DNA of 64,000 bases, taken from assembly GCF_021018895.1 (NCBI RefSeq), contig NC_079373.1:18117001-18181000 (forward strand), given 5' to 3'. A model generated the notes under the pieces. It saw nothing but the letters and a program-made list of their open reading frames with translations. It was not told the origin of the DNA and ran no database searches. The position numbers and the translations under genes are program-made. Origin of the DNA: Seriola aureovittata (Eukaryota > Chordata > Actinopteri > Carangiformes > Carangidae). This document shows positions 1 through 12,400 of the stretch, piece after piece (position 1 is the first letter of the stretch; each line of letters opens with the position of its first letter).

Positions 1-2
1 GT

Positions 3-58
<56 letters not shown>
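1..58. repeat. (TG)n microsatellite at the window edge
   Basis: Nearly uninterrupted TG dinucleotides from the first bases to about 58. The tract may continue outside the window. Confidence 0.95.
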
Positions 59-64
<6 letters not shown>

Positions 65-860
65 CGCCTGAGTGAGGCTTTCCGTCTACATGCGTGCATG
101 TGATGCGCTTAGCATCGAGAGAGTGGTAATCTGTAAATCTGCTTTGCTTTGGGCAGGTGGTGTGAAACTTGGCAAGAAAGAAAGGAAGCGAGGGAGAGAG
201 GGACGGGAAGAGAGAGACGGACGGACAGACACACAGACAGCGTGTGAATGACAGGGATGAGTGTGAAAGGGAGCGAGGAAAGAGAAGAGCGTCAGCGTGA
301 TTTATATTACATAACTGGCTTTTCCAGTCATCTGTAAACAAGAAGGCATGCTTATGTATACATAGACATGACACGCATGCATACTATGTATGTAATGTGC
401 TGTGTCTACAGAGACCACTAAAATATACACTGGTAAAAAAATTTTTTAATTTCATCTCAAGTTGCTGTCAGTTGCCATTGTGTTAAAGGATGTTTTATAC
501 TTTTCGTATTGTCAACAAATGCCATGAAAAACCAACAATGAACAATGAAGTGATCCAGCCAGCAAACAAGCCTTATATATTTTATTCACCTGAACCATAG
601 ACCTCCATTGTTGTCCAGCAAGTGTTAAAAACACATAAATGAACCACACTTGCTTCCTTCATTACAATGAATTTGGGCACGGTAGTTTATTTTGGGTCGG
701 TCCAACAGACAGTCCTACAGCTATAAATAATCACTAGCATCAAATTGAAAATGAAATGCTTATATTTACTTCTGTTCGAGTGACATTTCCTAATAGCTAT
801 AACGGCAGGTCGTTTTAAAAATCTACTTTTATTTGCTTTTTTTTCAAAAATTTGTGGGTT

Positions 861-1088
861 TTAGGAGGTCGGTGGTTCGATTCCCGGCTCCTGCAGTTTC
901 TATTTTGAAGTGTCGTTGGGCAAGATACTGAACCCCAAATCAGTGTGTGCGTGCCCTGTGCGGTGTGGAAAGAGTGCGTTATGAATGTGTGTGTGAATGG
1001 GTCAATGTGGCTTGTAGTGTAAAGTGCTTTGAGTGGTCGATAAGACTAGGAAAGCGCTATATAAGTGCAGTCCATTTACCATTTACAT
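861..1088 (+). mobile_element. 5'-truncated tRNA-derived SINE
   Basis: An RNA polymerase III B box (ggttcgattcc, 874-884) is followed by the widespread teleost SINE body: gggcaagatactgaacccc, then gtgtgaatgggtcaatgtg, then taagactaggaaagcgctat and a tail tccatttaccattta. No A box is seen upstream, so the tRNA head is incomplete. I recognise the repeat type from memory but do not assign a family name. Confidence 0.75.
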
Positions 1089-1720
1089 TCTCTGTAGCAA
1101 CAATTGGCTTTGTAGTTTGAGCGCCACCGTCAATGTGGGGATGTCAGAAGGAAAGGGACTAACACATTGTTGCTTTTGGTCTTGATGGGATTTGTTGACA
1201 ACAGGAAAATTATAGAATGTCAACCTTATCCTTTAAAGAACAAAGTGCATGAGATGAGATAAAATTGAAAATAAAAGTCTAGCATGCCATTTTATGGTAA
1301 TTTCTTCAAATGTAATATTTGGATATAGTCTCAGAATACAGAGTCAGTATGCATCAAACATTCTTTCAAGTCTTTCTTCCCCCTAAAACCCTCCCTCACC
1401 CAAGACATCTTGAGGGCAAGTGGGAGCCCAAACATTTATAAAGCTTCCCTTATCTGACAGCCAAGACAAGTGAAGTGCAGAAATAAGAGCCAACACATCT
1501 CTACAGTATACAGTGACTGCTGCAGATCTTGTCCTCGCTACCCAACCAGCACCCCGGGCATGACCCAGGCAAACAGAGAGCAGGGCTTGGGTGGGACCAG
1601 AGGGGAGAGAGATAGAGAAAATAATTCAGGCCCGCAGATAGAATGCGAAAGACTGAGTCAAAGCATTGAGGGGGCAAAGGAGGAAGAGAGAGGCAGCGAG
1701 TGGACAGAAGAGTGAGAGTA

Positions 1721-1800
1721 AGGAAGGGAGGGAGGGAGGGAGGGAGGGAGGGAGGGAGGGAGGGAGGGAGGGAGGGAGGAGGGAGGGAGGGAGGGAAGGG
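1721..1800. repeat. (GGGA)n purine tract
   Basis: About 80 bases of almost pure GGGA tetranucleotide units on the plus strand, with one GGA interruption near 1780. The tract is purine-only and mirror-symmetric, a sequence type able to form triplex DNA. Confidence 0.95.
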
Positions 1801-2171
1801 AGAACGTGATGGTCCACGTGACGCTGGCTCAGCCACTGCAGGCTGTTACGTAAGCGCACCCCCTGCCCTGTCTCCTCATGGACTGAGCAGACTCTGCTTC
1901 TCTCCAATCCCTCACCCTGCAGCCGCTGCCCACTTTTTTTTCCCTTGCACTCACATGGCTCCTCACATGGCTGCCTCACTACCTCCCTCCTTCCCTCCGT
2001 TCCTCCCTCCCTTGATCACTCTCCCTCCATCTCTTTCTCTCACTCTCCTCCACCCACCAATTGCACCCCAGGGGAGCCACCAACCTCTGCTGCCGTTGCT
2101 GTCACTCTGTCTCTCTCTCCTTCTGTTTTTGTCTGTCTGCCTCTCCCTCTCTCATTATTTCCATCAATCGT

Positions 2172-2175
<4 letters not shown>

Positions 2176-2213
<38 letters not shown>
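2176..2213. repeat. (CT)n microsatellite
   Basis: About 19 CT units following a T run. A wider pyrimidine-rich stretch begins near 1980. ORFs encoding runs of SLSL here are repeat artefacts. Confidence 0.95.
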
Positions 2214-2219
<6 letters not shown>

Positions 2220-3591
2220 CTGTGCAGTGAGGCTGCAGCTCCACGCTCAGGGCTACAGGGATATGACAAAGACAGGCCACAAATACATGCTTGAGCACAC
2301 TCACGCACACCTACACAAACTGACATTTCACATATCGTTACCGCACTGTCTGGCTTCTCGAATGTGCCAAGCCGTTTTTAAAAAGTGACTGTTTTTTTCC
2401 CCCCCTTTGAATTCCTCTGATCTTCTTCCACACAACTGTTGAATCATTTGCCTTTCGAAAAACATCTTGGCTGACTGACACAAGATGCAAACACAAATAG
2501 GGAAAACAACACTCTGACTCCTCAAGCAGCTGTAAGTGTCACTGGCTGGCATGTACTATATTGAGAAGGATGGTCTTGACAGTATTACTAATGCTATTAC
2601 ACTGAGAGAGAGAGTAAAGGCACATACATACATTCTATTTTAATGCATGATGCAACAAAAACAGCCCTTAGTAGGACAGCCATCATCAGCCAAAAATAAT
2701 CATATATGCATTAAATCCCACATGGTCAGAGGACAGTAACACATGCTTCCTCGCTGCTAACTTTCAGACAATGTTGAGTGCAGTAAATGGAGCTCCGAGC
2801 AAAGCCAAACAAGGAACAATACTTTCTTCTGGCTGAGATTTTTTTCTTGACTGGAGTAGCACTTTTTGTGTTGAGTGAAGTGCAGAGCGTCACCTCCTCT
2901 CACCACGCAGCTGGAACGAGCTCTCCTAAAACCTTCTAAAGGTGATTACAGACCTGACTTTTTTGTACTTTTTTTTTTGTACCGCGCCCCTCTTGTGCGC
3001 ACAAACAAACGTACACACACACACACACACACGCAGCCACCACCTTAAGTCTCCTCTACCAACTCTTGTCATTCACTTTCCAGGTCCCTGCCGGAGAAGG
3101 GGTGCAGCAGGAGAAGGGCTTCTGCACCCCCAACTCGCTGCAGTATTGATTTGTTTGTTCAGTACTTGTCCCCCACCACCCCACCCTCAACCCCCTCCTC
3201 TTCCATCCCTTACTTCCCCCCCCGCCCCTATTCTCCGTCTCAGTGTGAGTGTGTCCTCAAGTGCCTCCCTGCCTTATGTAACATAGAAAGGCCCACAGCA
3301 TACTGATGAAGGGGAGTCTGGGCTCTGGGCCGACAGACCTGGGAGAAAACAAGGACTGCACTGCACTGCTGATAGGAGCACAGCACTGCTGGCACAAGAA
3401 GACAGGGCTAAATCCACGGCAAACTTTTCAGTGATTTCACCTAATTAATGTGTTTTTATGTAACACTGAGAGTTTGAGAGACAAACACTGATTTTCTTGT
3501 AAAATCCTGAATTTTTACTTCTAACAGTGACAAATTATTTAATGAAATCATGTTTCAGTGACATCCTCCCCAAGCGGGTTGAAGTACTCAC

Positions 3592-6500
3592 AGCCTCCTG
3601 AAAGCATTCCTTCTTGTCCAGCATCTCTCTGAGTGTCTGCAGGATCTTGATACACAGCTTTTCCTCTTTGTCCATAAGCTTCTTGGTGTGTTTGATCAGC
3701 CTGGCAGAGTGAGGAGAAGTGCTCTATCATTTACCATGGAGTCCAACTAATGCACTCACTGGCTCACAAGTAAAAACAAAGCAATATTTTATTGATCACC
3801 ACAGGTGAAATCTCTTTTTCTGCTCTCTGAGGAGGTCAGACAGCTGCTGCAGCAGCAGCAGAGTAACAGCACCCCTGGAGGTTTGATCATGTATCAAATA
3901 ATTAATACAGTTTGAGTTGTCTACTGAACATAGATGCATTGAACACATTTTTCTTTACTATTATTTCATTAATATATAATATTTTCAAATATGTTTCTTC
4001 CCTTTCAGCTCTTTTCCAAACCTTCCTGACTTACTCAATAAGTATAACAGTAAGTGTTGGTAGTAGTTCTGTTTAATGCTAGATTTTCCATCCTGACAAA
4101 AAAATACTTGTTCTTTGACATGCCAGTCTTTAATTTAGCACATGTTGAATATCATCAAAAATTAATAACTATCAACCACTACGTCAGGCATGCTGCTAGT
4201 GTAGCCAGAGACTTAAGACTTAAGGTGATGTGTTCTTTGCTCTACACACAGGTAAAGGACAGAGACTCACTTGGACATGAACGCTCCGCTCTCACAGCGT
4301 AAACGAGCAGCTTCTGGAAACAGCAGCTCGGGGCTGTGAAGAACATCCACCAGCACGGAAAACTCTGCCTGAACCTTCGGGCTGAACTGCTCCTCCAGGC
4401 AGGACACAACCCCCTGTATACACACACACAAACACGCACACACACACACACATAAAGGCTCAATCCGGTGCTGTCCTGGATGTATTGATACTGCTAAAGA
4501 GCATACATAAAGCCCTCATAAAGTCAACTTGGAAACTCCCGTTCATGTAGGCTAACATTTTAGCCATGCTACAGTACAGCCTGGCAAGAGCCACTTGCAT
4601 GGCTGCAGATTCTTAGGCTTGTCTTAGTCTGCGCACCTGCAGCTTCTCAATGATGTTCTTGTAGTCAGGGCCACCCAGGGGCTCCTTGCGTGGTCGTGTG
4701 CGGGCAGAGATCCTCCAGTCCTTTGCTGCCCGCTGCACCATGTTGCTGTGGACCTTGAGAGACAAAGTGTTGACCTGACTGTCCAGGTCCACTGGGATGG
4801 CTATGGCTCGTGCCTTAGCTGGGGAAGAACATGAAGGGTTAAATGTCAGTGTGAGTTTATTTTTCCTGCTCTGACAGCAAACATGGCTCAGGCACCCAAC
4901 ACAAATTGATCCAGTAGAGCTTCTCGGTGGCCAGTGTTACTGTGCAGCTCACACTTACACTGTGACATGAATATGTTAACAAGTGAAATGAAATACAGCA
5001 ATTCTCTGAATAAACGCTGGTACAAAACCAGTACAACTAATACATTTGCTATTATATTTATTATATTTTTTTACTTTTAATTACATAGTTTAACTGTATT
5101 AAAATGCCTCTTTCTCCCAGCAGAGTAGCAGCACTCACCCACGTCAGCCAGTGTTTTGATACAGCTCTCAATATTAGCCTTCTGAGCTGAGTTGATCCAG
5201 GTGCAGTTGTAGATCCTGAAAGACGACTGGAGCAGCTTGATGAAGACAGACTGGTTTGTCTGTGAAATGAGACGACAGAGCAGGGGATATTGTTTTTTTT
5301 ACGGGTATAACTGTTAAGACGGACAGAGATAATCCTTATGGGAACACTTCTATATTGTCTCTGATTGGAGGCATTTATACAGACTTATGCGTGAAACACC
5401 TCAAGCAGCTGCTCTATGTACAACTGTCTGCAATGAAACAACATGGTCTCAGGTCAGGGTGCAGTGAAGGAGGCAGTCTGCTGTCAAATATTTATTTTTT
5501 TTAACTTTAAAGTAGCTAAAAGTTGGCAAAGGATTTGGATGTGCCATGAATGAGCCTCGCTCTGCGGACACATTTCACCTGCTTGTCAGGGTTGGGAAAA
5601 CAATACCTGCAGGTTGGAGTGGTTGACAGAGAAAGGTGAACTGAAGAAACCCTTGACAATGGCCATCACTGTCTCTGTCACATACTTCTCCAGGGGCAGA
5701 TCTGCATGGTTACGGTCTGTGGTCGTGTTGCACACCTTAAATGCAAAAGTCAAACAGGGGGTAATTTCTGAATAAGCAAACCCACACATCACATCTCTAT
5801 CATTTTCTCTGCATGCACAGTATGTGAGTAGATTTAGCATATAACTAAGCCCTCATGTATCTTGACACATACACTGCCTCATTAGGAAAGGATCAGGCAA
5901 ACACACGTGACCTTTCAATCTGACAGAGACTTACACTGGACATGTCCACCAGGAAGTTGTCAAATAGCTTCCAGATATGGCTGGAGGTGTAGATCTCCTT
6001 CATTTCGACCTCTGTGTCCACATAGCAGTGATTCACAAAGTTCACATAAGCAGTTTTCACCTGGGGCATAAAAAAAAAAGAAAAAAAAGAAAAAAAGAAA
6101 TGTGATGCCTGTTCACTTTGAAAAAAAGATACAGCTTTAAATTGTTTCCAATTTTTTTTTTTTTAGAAAAGTTTGCATAAATTCTTTATTCATCTTTACC
6201 ATATAACTCAAGCTATATTATTAGTTTTTAAGAAACTACCTCTGGTATACAGCTGACATCAGTGACAACTTTGACTATGTCATCCAGTGGCAGCAGAGAG
6301 TTGCATTTCAGCTCTGTGTAGACGTTCTTGCCCTCGGTGCAGGCAGCCAGTAGCTCCACGAGCGTGTTGTGATAGGCCAGAGCTCCGTCTTCATCTGTGC
6401 GCTCCCGCTCTGAGCCCATCATCTGCAGCAACACTGGGAACGAAGAGCGGTCGTTGTAGAACACCAGCACGTCCTCACCTCCGTTCACCAGCTGGTGAAC

Positions 6501-7196
6501 ACAAACACAGGTTACATGAGGTAACTGCAAGGTCTACCTGAGGTACTGCCACTGTCACCATTACAGATTAAACATAAACAGTTGCACAGAAGTACAAGTG
6601 CTTTTAATATGAAAATATCACTTAATGTAGCGCATGTGCAACATCATAACGAGCTGCATATTTCCAATTTTAAGAATATTGATTCATTGTGATTTAATGC
6701 AGCAAAGTCCTCCTGCAACTAAACAGCACTCATACCTTAATGAGTATAAGGTATCTGTGTATCGCATAAGATACCCCATCAGGAAGGTTTTCCATGAATC
6801 ATATTTAAGAAAACATTTTTTCTTTATCCGTTTCTTTTCAACTTAAACAAACCGTAACCGATATTCATGCAGTGTGCTGTTTTTTGCTCACCTCTGTCAT
6901 GACTTTGTCCTGACATTTTTTCACATACTTCCCATCAGCTTTCACAATGGTCTGCAGGAACTTGAGGTACTGAACATGCCTTCCATGTGTTTCAATGCAG
7001 TGGACGAAATGATGAACCACACGGTCGCTGATCTCATTGCACAGCTGGTAGTTGTTCATAAAGATGTGACGCATCGTCTCAGCTTCCAGCAGCTGGTGAA
7101 AAACAGGAGCCACGATTCAGTCTTTGACAGAGATTATTTTCATGCAAATAGAATATTGATTCATTTGTGTAATGAAAAACAAAACAGTCCTTGCAT

Positions 7197-7229
<33 letters not shown>

Positions 7230-9446
7230 ACATCACATCACTTTTTCTACTGTCAGGCTGCTTTTGTTTGGGACCTTAGAGGACATCCCTAAAAGTAATG
7301 CATGATAAGTAATGCAACCAGGGACGACTACAGCAGTTCATATCAACATACCCCTGGAGTGAGGAAGAGGTTAAGATGTTTATGCAGCAGAACTTGGTTC
7401 TGAGGATTTCCTCTGCAGAAGTTCTGCAGAAACGTATGTGCCAGGGTCATGATCTCATTCATCTTCTCGTCACTCTGTGCAAAACCAGAAACAAACAAAT
7501 AAACGTAAAGATGATTAGAGAGAAAGTCAGACAGACAGACGTCAAGATTTCACACCAACATCAAGTGGGATGAGCCTTTCAGTTGGCTGTTGTGGTTGTT
7601 ACTCACCGTCTCATATGGGATCTGAAGCAGGTCCAGCACCACAGTGTGGGCCCCCATGTTCTTCAACAGCCTCTGCTGCTGCACACGACTCTTCTTACTG
7701 GGAAAACACAGCTTACTAAGCCGCAGTAAGATCTGCAGAGGACACAGAGAAATGTTTTGCAGATGCACAACAGCAGAAAAAAAGACATCTGATAAGAATT
7801 ACCTGGAAATAAAGACTTGGACCTCACCTCTTTGACAATGTTGTAGTTGTTTGCCTTGTTACTGTCAATCTGAGGTTTATTATCACCATCTTGAACTGGG
7901 CTCAGAACAACCTCCTAGTAAAAGACAAAAAACATCCCTTTAGTGACGTTCACCCACAAAAAGGTTTTATCTTTGGCACAGAACAACCTCTGTATCCCGT
8001 CTCTAATTACTGGGCATTTGCAACAGTGTGGTGGGAAAAATGCCTGAACTGATCCTAATCAGTACTTTTCTTAAACAATACAAGCACGAATAATGTTTTA
8101 AAAACAAAACAAGTTACAGGTTAATAAAAACTGATTCAGCAGGAGCTTCCTGTTCTGACATAGATTATTATTCATTATTCCTAAGCTCCAACAAAACAGT
8201 TTGCACCGTTTCCTTTCCACCAACTTTGATTAACGATAACAACAAACAAAGAAGCCGTTCACCGTGCAGCTGAATGACTGACGGGATGTTTAAGGCAACT
8301 ACAGCAACTTCCTGCAGAGCTCTAAATGTCACAGTAGAATCTGAAATGTGAAACTTTGCTTTCAAACGCTGGATACCATTAAATGATGGTACAGCACCTC
8401 AATGATCTGTTCTTTGCCCTGTCTGACCCCCAGGTCTTCACTGCTGTAGACTCCACTCTTCTCCACCCACAGCTCTGACTTCTCAACGGTCAGACGCAGC
8501 TGGTCCAGATCTGTCTTGATCTGCTTGTAGTTCTCGACATCCTGCTCTGACACCAGCAGCTGGACCTGGAAAATACACAGACGCAGACACCGGATGACAA
8601 ATAAACCAGACATGGAGATATTAATCGAACAAATGTGTGTGAAAGCAAATCTCTGCCAAGAAATCTCAGTGCACCACTTTGAGAAAGCCAGTGTGTTGGT
8701 AAAATGGGAGCTTGTGCAGTTCTAGATTCCAGCTGAGGAAGCTCTCTGCTGCTCGGCCCCTCGATAACTCTCATAATCCAAAATGATTACATCAAGCATG
8801 ACAAAAAAAAAATCACTTCACTCAGGAAGTACCAAATGCCACACTCTGTCAGCTTACCAGGTATCAAATGCTCGAGTGTGACTGCTATGTCGCTACCTGT
8901 TTGAAGGCCTGCAGCACTTCAGCTCTCTGGCTGAAGTGTTTGAAGATGAGTTGCAGTGAGCCAGACACCAATGGGGGGTAATCTTGCATGATAAGGTGGA
9001 TCAGAACCCTCAGAAAGGTCCGACCGCCCTCATCGTCCAGCTCCACCGCACTTAACTCTGAGCTGAAATCACACAAATGCACACTTACATCTTTGAGGTT
9101 CCTTTGGCAAGTGCTCCGAGAGTGTATAAAAACACTGCGAGTCAGTAAACAAGCACAACTTCACCCACCTTCCTGCAAACATGCTCTCTGCTTTGGCTGC
9201 GATCTCATCTATGTCAGGTTCAGAGGCTATGGGCAAAATATAGTGGTTAATTCAGTATGGTAAGCTGCTAGAATGTAAGAGGATAGCTTCAGTATTTGTA
9301 TCAAGAGGGAATAAAGTCTCACGTGTCACTAGAGGCATTTCGGCCAATGAGACAGAGCTGTCAATTATGCTCTTCTCCCCAAACTCTTTCTTGTAGATGG
9401 ACAACAAGTATGTGATCCTGTAATCTAACCTCACGCTCAGGATGAA
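3592..9446 (-). CDS. itpr2: itpr2 exons 23-37: central regulatory armadillo region, residues 976-1680
   Basis: Exons: 9323-9446, 9169-9226, 8897-9062, 8398-8565, 7828-7914, 7607-7732, 7352-7474, 6892-7092, 6240-6491, 5935-6060, 5607-5735, 5139-5259, 4637-4818, 4271-4413 and 3592-3700. Recognisable stretches are [60 protein letters not shown] and [16 protein letters not shown]. The last exon reads [20 protein letters not shown] and ends before a gtgagt donor. No further exon is recognised between 1 and 3591, so the next intron is at least 3.5 kb. The family SII-like variable region would follow. Confidence 0.94.
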
Positions 9447-12400
9447 CTAAAAGGGAGGGAAGAAGTCACAGAAACAGTCACTCAGGTATGAGATAGGTGA
9501 AAAAATGTGAAATAGCACCGTGAACATCCAGAAGGTGGCGCTTACTTGCAGGATCTCGATGATCTTTAGCTTGGTGTCCATCACCATGACGTCCTCATTG
9601 TCCGGCAGGAAGTGTCCTTTACTGTAGCGCAGGGAGGGAGGGGTGTCAGGGAGGCTGTGCAGCACACCTCGACTCATCACCATCTGAGTCATCATTTCTC
9701 CAACGCCGTGGATCGTGCGCAGGACATTATTGCCTAAAGGAAACAGTCGTCATATATTTTGCTTTTTGGGTGTGTTTGTGTGTTTAAAGCCTGTCATCAT
9801 AAAGATATACATCAAGCCTGTGAAAGTATCATACAAGCTAAGACAAATGCTCTGAGGACATCAAATGCCAGATGGGCCAGAACATTTTCTGTTATTCTTT
9901 CCAGTCCATTAAATCTAACTACTACTTTTATTCAAACATTCCCAAAGAAAGGTTTTGTCAATCATGATCTGCAGAAAATCATCTTTAGCACCATATCGAC
10001 ATGTCTCTATTTCTGTAACTCCATATTTTAGTTCCACTGATACCTAGACTTCTTTATCCTTCTAACAAGATGTAAAAGCAAAACCTTTTCTACCTATGCT
10101 AGCTCCCTATTACTGTCACAGTTGAATTAAAAATCCTAAAGCTTTTCTGTATAGCTTTGCTTCTATCTATATTTTTAACTGCTGCATCCATATTTCCCAT
10201 CTAAAAACCCAAGGACTCATGTCTGTCCTTCACTCAAAGAATATTATCTGTCCCCTCCTCCCTGTTCAATGATCTTGCTCCCAAAATAACGAAACTGCAA
10301 AATACAGTTGTACTCATTAGCTTCAACCTTAGTTGACCAATTCAAAGAGATATTGCACTTATACTGTGTAAGTGCACTGACCAGCCTCTGGGCTCTTGTT
10401 GAGCTTGTTCATGAAGGTGAGTGGGTGCTGGACAATATCCAAGATGGCCAGCAGGGTGCGTGTTAAACGCAGCAGCTCACTAAAGCTATAGAAACCAAAG
10501 TAAACCAGGTTACGAGCCAGATTCACCACCTGGAAGAGAGAAGTAAATTGAGCACATCGTGATTAGAAAATTTATTGTGGCAAATAAAATGAAGTCCAAT
10601 TTGAAATAGCTTATGTGATAAAATGAGGATGAATTCTAAAAATAAATACAGCATACTGAATTTATTTTACCTCTAGTGTGAGTTCATTCTTGTCTTTATC
10701 CCCAAATGGAAAATGCTGACTGACGACGTCTTTGAGGTATTCTTCCACAAACTCCATCGTGGGGGCAAACTTCCTCTTCATCTCCTCCCTTGAGCTGTCG
10801 GTGGACTCGTACTCAAACCTGTAGAAACAAACAATCACCATCTGAATGAGGTCATTCTCAAAGTATCATACAAAGCACAGTCACACGGGCAGACGCTCAC
10901 TCGTGGATGGTAATCTTGGAGGGGATCTCGGTCCAGAGGCGAGCGTAGCGTACAGGCACCACAGCCTCCTGTGGGTCACGGTCCACATGCATGTGCAGCA
11001 TGAGGCGGCAGAAGGAGGCTCTGAGGTTGTAGGGCAGGCAGTCGTCGAACATGCAGCGCAGGATCAGATCCACAGGTAACTGACAGGTGATCTGGTTGAT
11101 GGCTAAGTACTGACGGTCCAGACACATTTTCGCAAACAGGTTCAGTTGGTATCTGCAGAAGAGGTGAAGGACATGGAAGAAAAACACGTGAAGGGATTTT
11201 TGTTTTGCAGATTGAACATGGAGGAAAAAGGGGAAAACATTGGCTCCCTCTTGCTTGTTTCAGCTATTTTTGTGTTACTATGGAAAGAAAGTTTAGAGTA
11301 CCACCATCACCTGTAGTAGGTAATGATGTCTACATCCATCTTGTGGTTGCCCTTAGCATCCTGGGCCAGGTGGCGGATGGATTTGCCGTGAGGCTCCTTG
11401 TGGCTGTCGATCCAGTAGAGCCAAACCTCCTCCTCCTCCACCTCCTCCTGCAGCAGGGAGGACTCCAGGGTGGTTTCTGTGTTAGAGATTAGCCTAGGGA
11501 GGGGAGAGGGAGAAAGTGTGACATAAAACAGTTACTCGAAAAAAAAAAAAAAAACTACACACATTACACTTTGACGTAGAGCTGCTGCTGAAAATATCTA
11601 TTTCACAAGAGGCGCACTGGAGGGAACAGCAATCTCTCTTGCTGTGGAGAGCATGTGCATTTTTAAACATGTTTTAAAAATGAACGAGTGAAATATGAAG
11701 GGATCAACCAGGATGCTTTAAATATAGATACCACAGGTTGTGACTCACTTGGTCTGGATGAGGATATCTGCGTTGGTGGGGTTCAGCATAAATTTACAGA
11801 TAAGCTCCTGTGTGACGGGGATGGCAGTCTTGTTGGACACACAGAGATCAGAGAGATAATCCAAGAATCTGGAAGAGCAGATCAAACATGAATCACCAAG
11901 TTTCAGCACAGAAACACATGAACTGATTGTACACATGAAAGTGTGTGTGTATAATTGACTGTACATACTTTCACTCTATGCAAGAGTTTTGGGGGAAAAA
12001 AATGTGTGATTTGAATAACTGATTTTTTCAAGTTTTCTGTCTCTCACAATAAATTCTGGATTAAAATTTGACATGTAAAGCAGATGGACACAGTGACAGC
12101 AACACATTATAATATACTAATCATTCATTCCAATACAACACCCCAAAAATAAAGTTAAGTAGGTATGATTCACAGCTTGTATTGGATTGCATTATACTGC
12201 ATTATTCCGTGTTCCTGTGAAGTGGTCAGTCCCTTTATTTCAAAAGTAACCAGTCACAACAGAAATCTTATGTATGTTTATTTTGTATTCTGTATTTTCT
12301 TTTACTAAATTGTGTCCTTGGGGTCATCTAATCTAAGGGAGGTGTACATGTCTGACCTGGGCTCTCTGTTGCGCCTCAGCAGGCTGACAAAGGTCTCGAT

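Larger units (their letters stand above)
1..3591 (-). other. itpr2: itpr2 intron 37 (3' part beyond window), no exon recognised
   Basis: No itpr2 coding similarity is seen on the minus strand left of 3592, so this should be intron sequence. It holds the GT repeat at the window edge, a SINE copy at 861-1088, a purine tract at 1721-1800 and pyrimidine tracts at 1980-2215. ORFs here are low-complexity artefacts. Confidence 0.6.

Noticed and set aside
1501..2388. Several ORFs on both strands with proline, serine-leucine or glycine-arginine runs
   Set aside because: They are translations of the GGGA, CCT and CT low-complexity tracts, with no domain or splice context.
3300..3356. Acceptor-like ttttctcccag on the minus strand as a further itpr2 exon
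   Set aside because: The following reading frame has no itpr2 similarity and no convincing donor.
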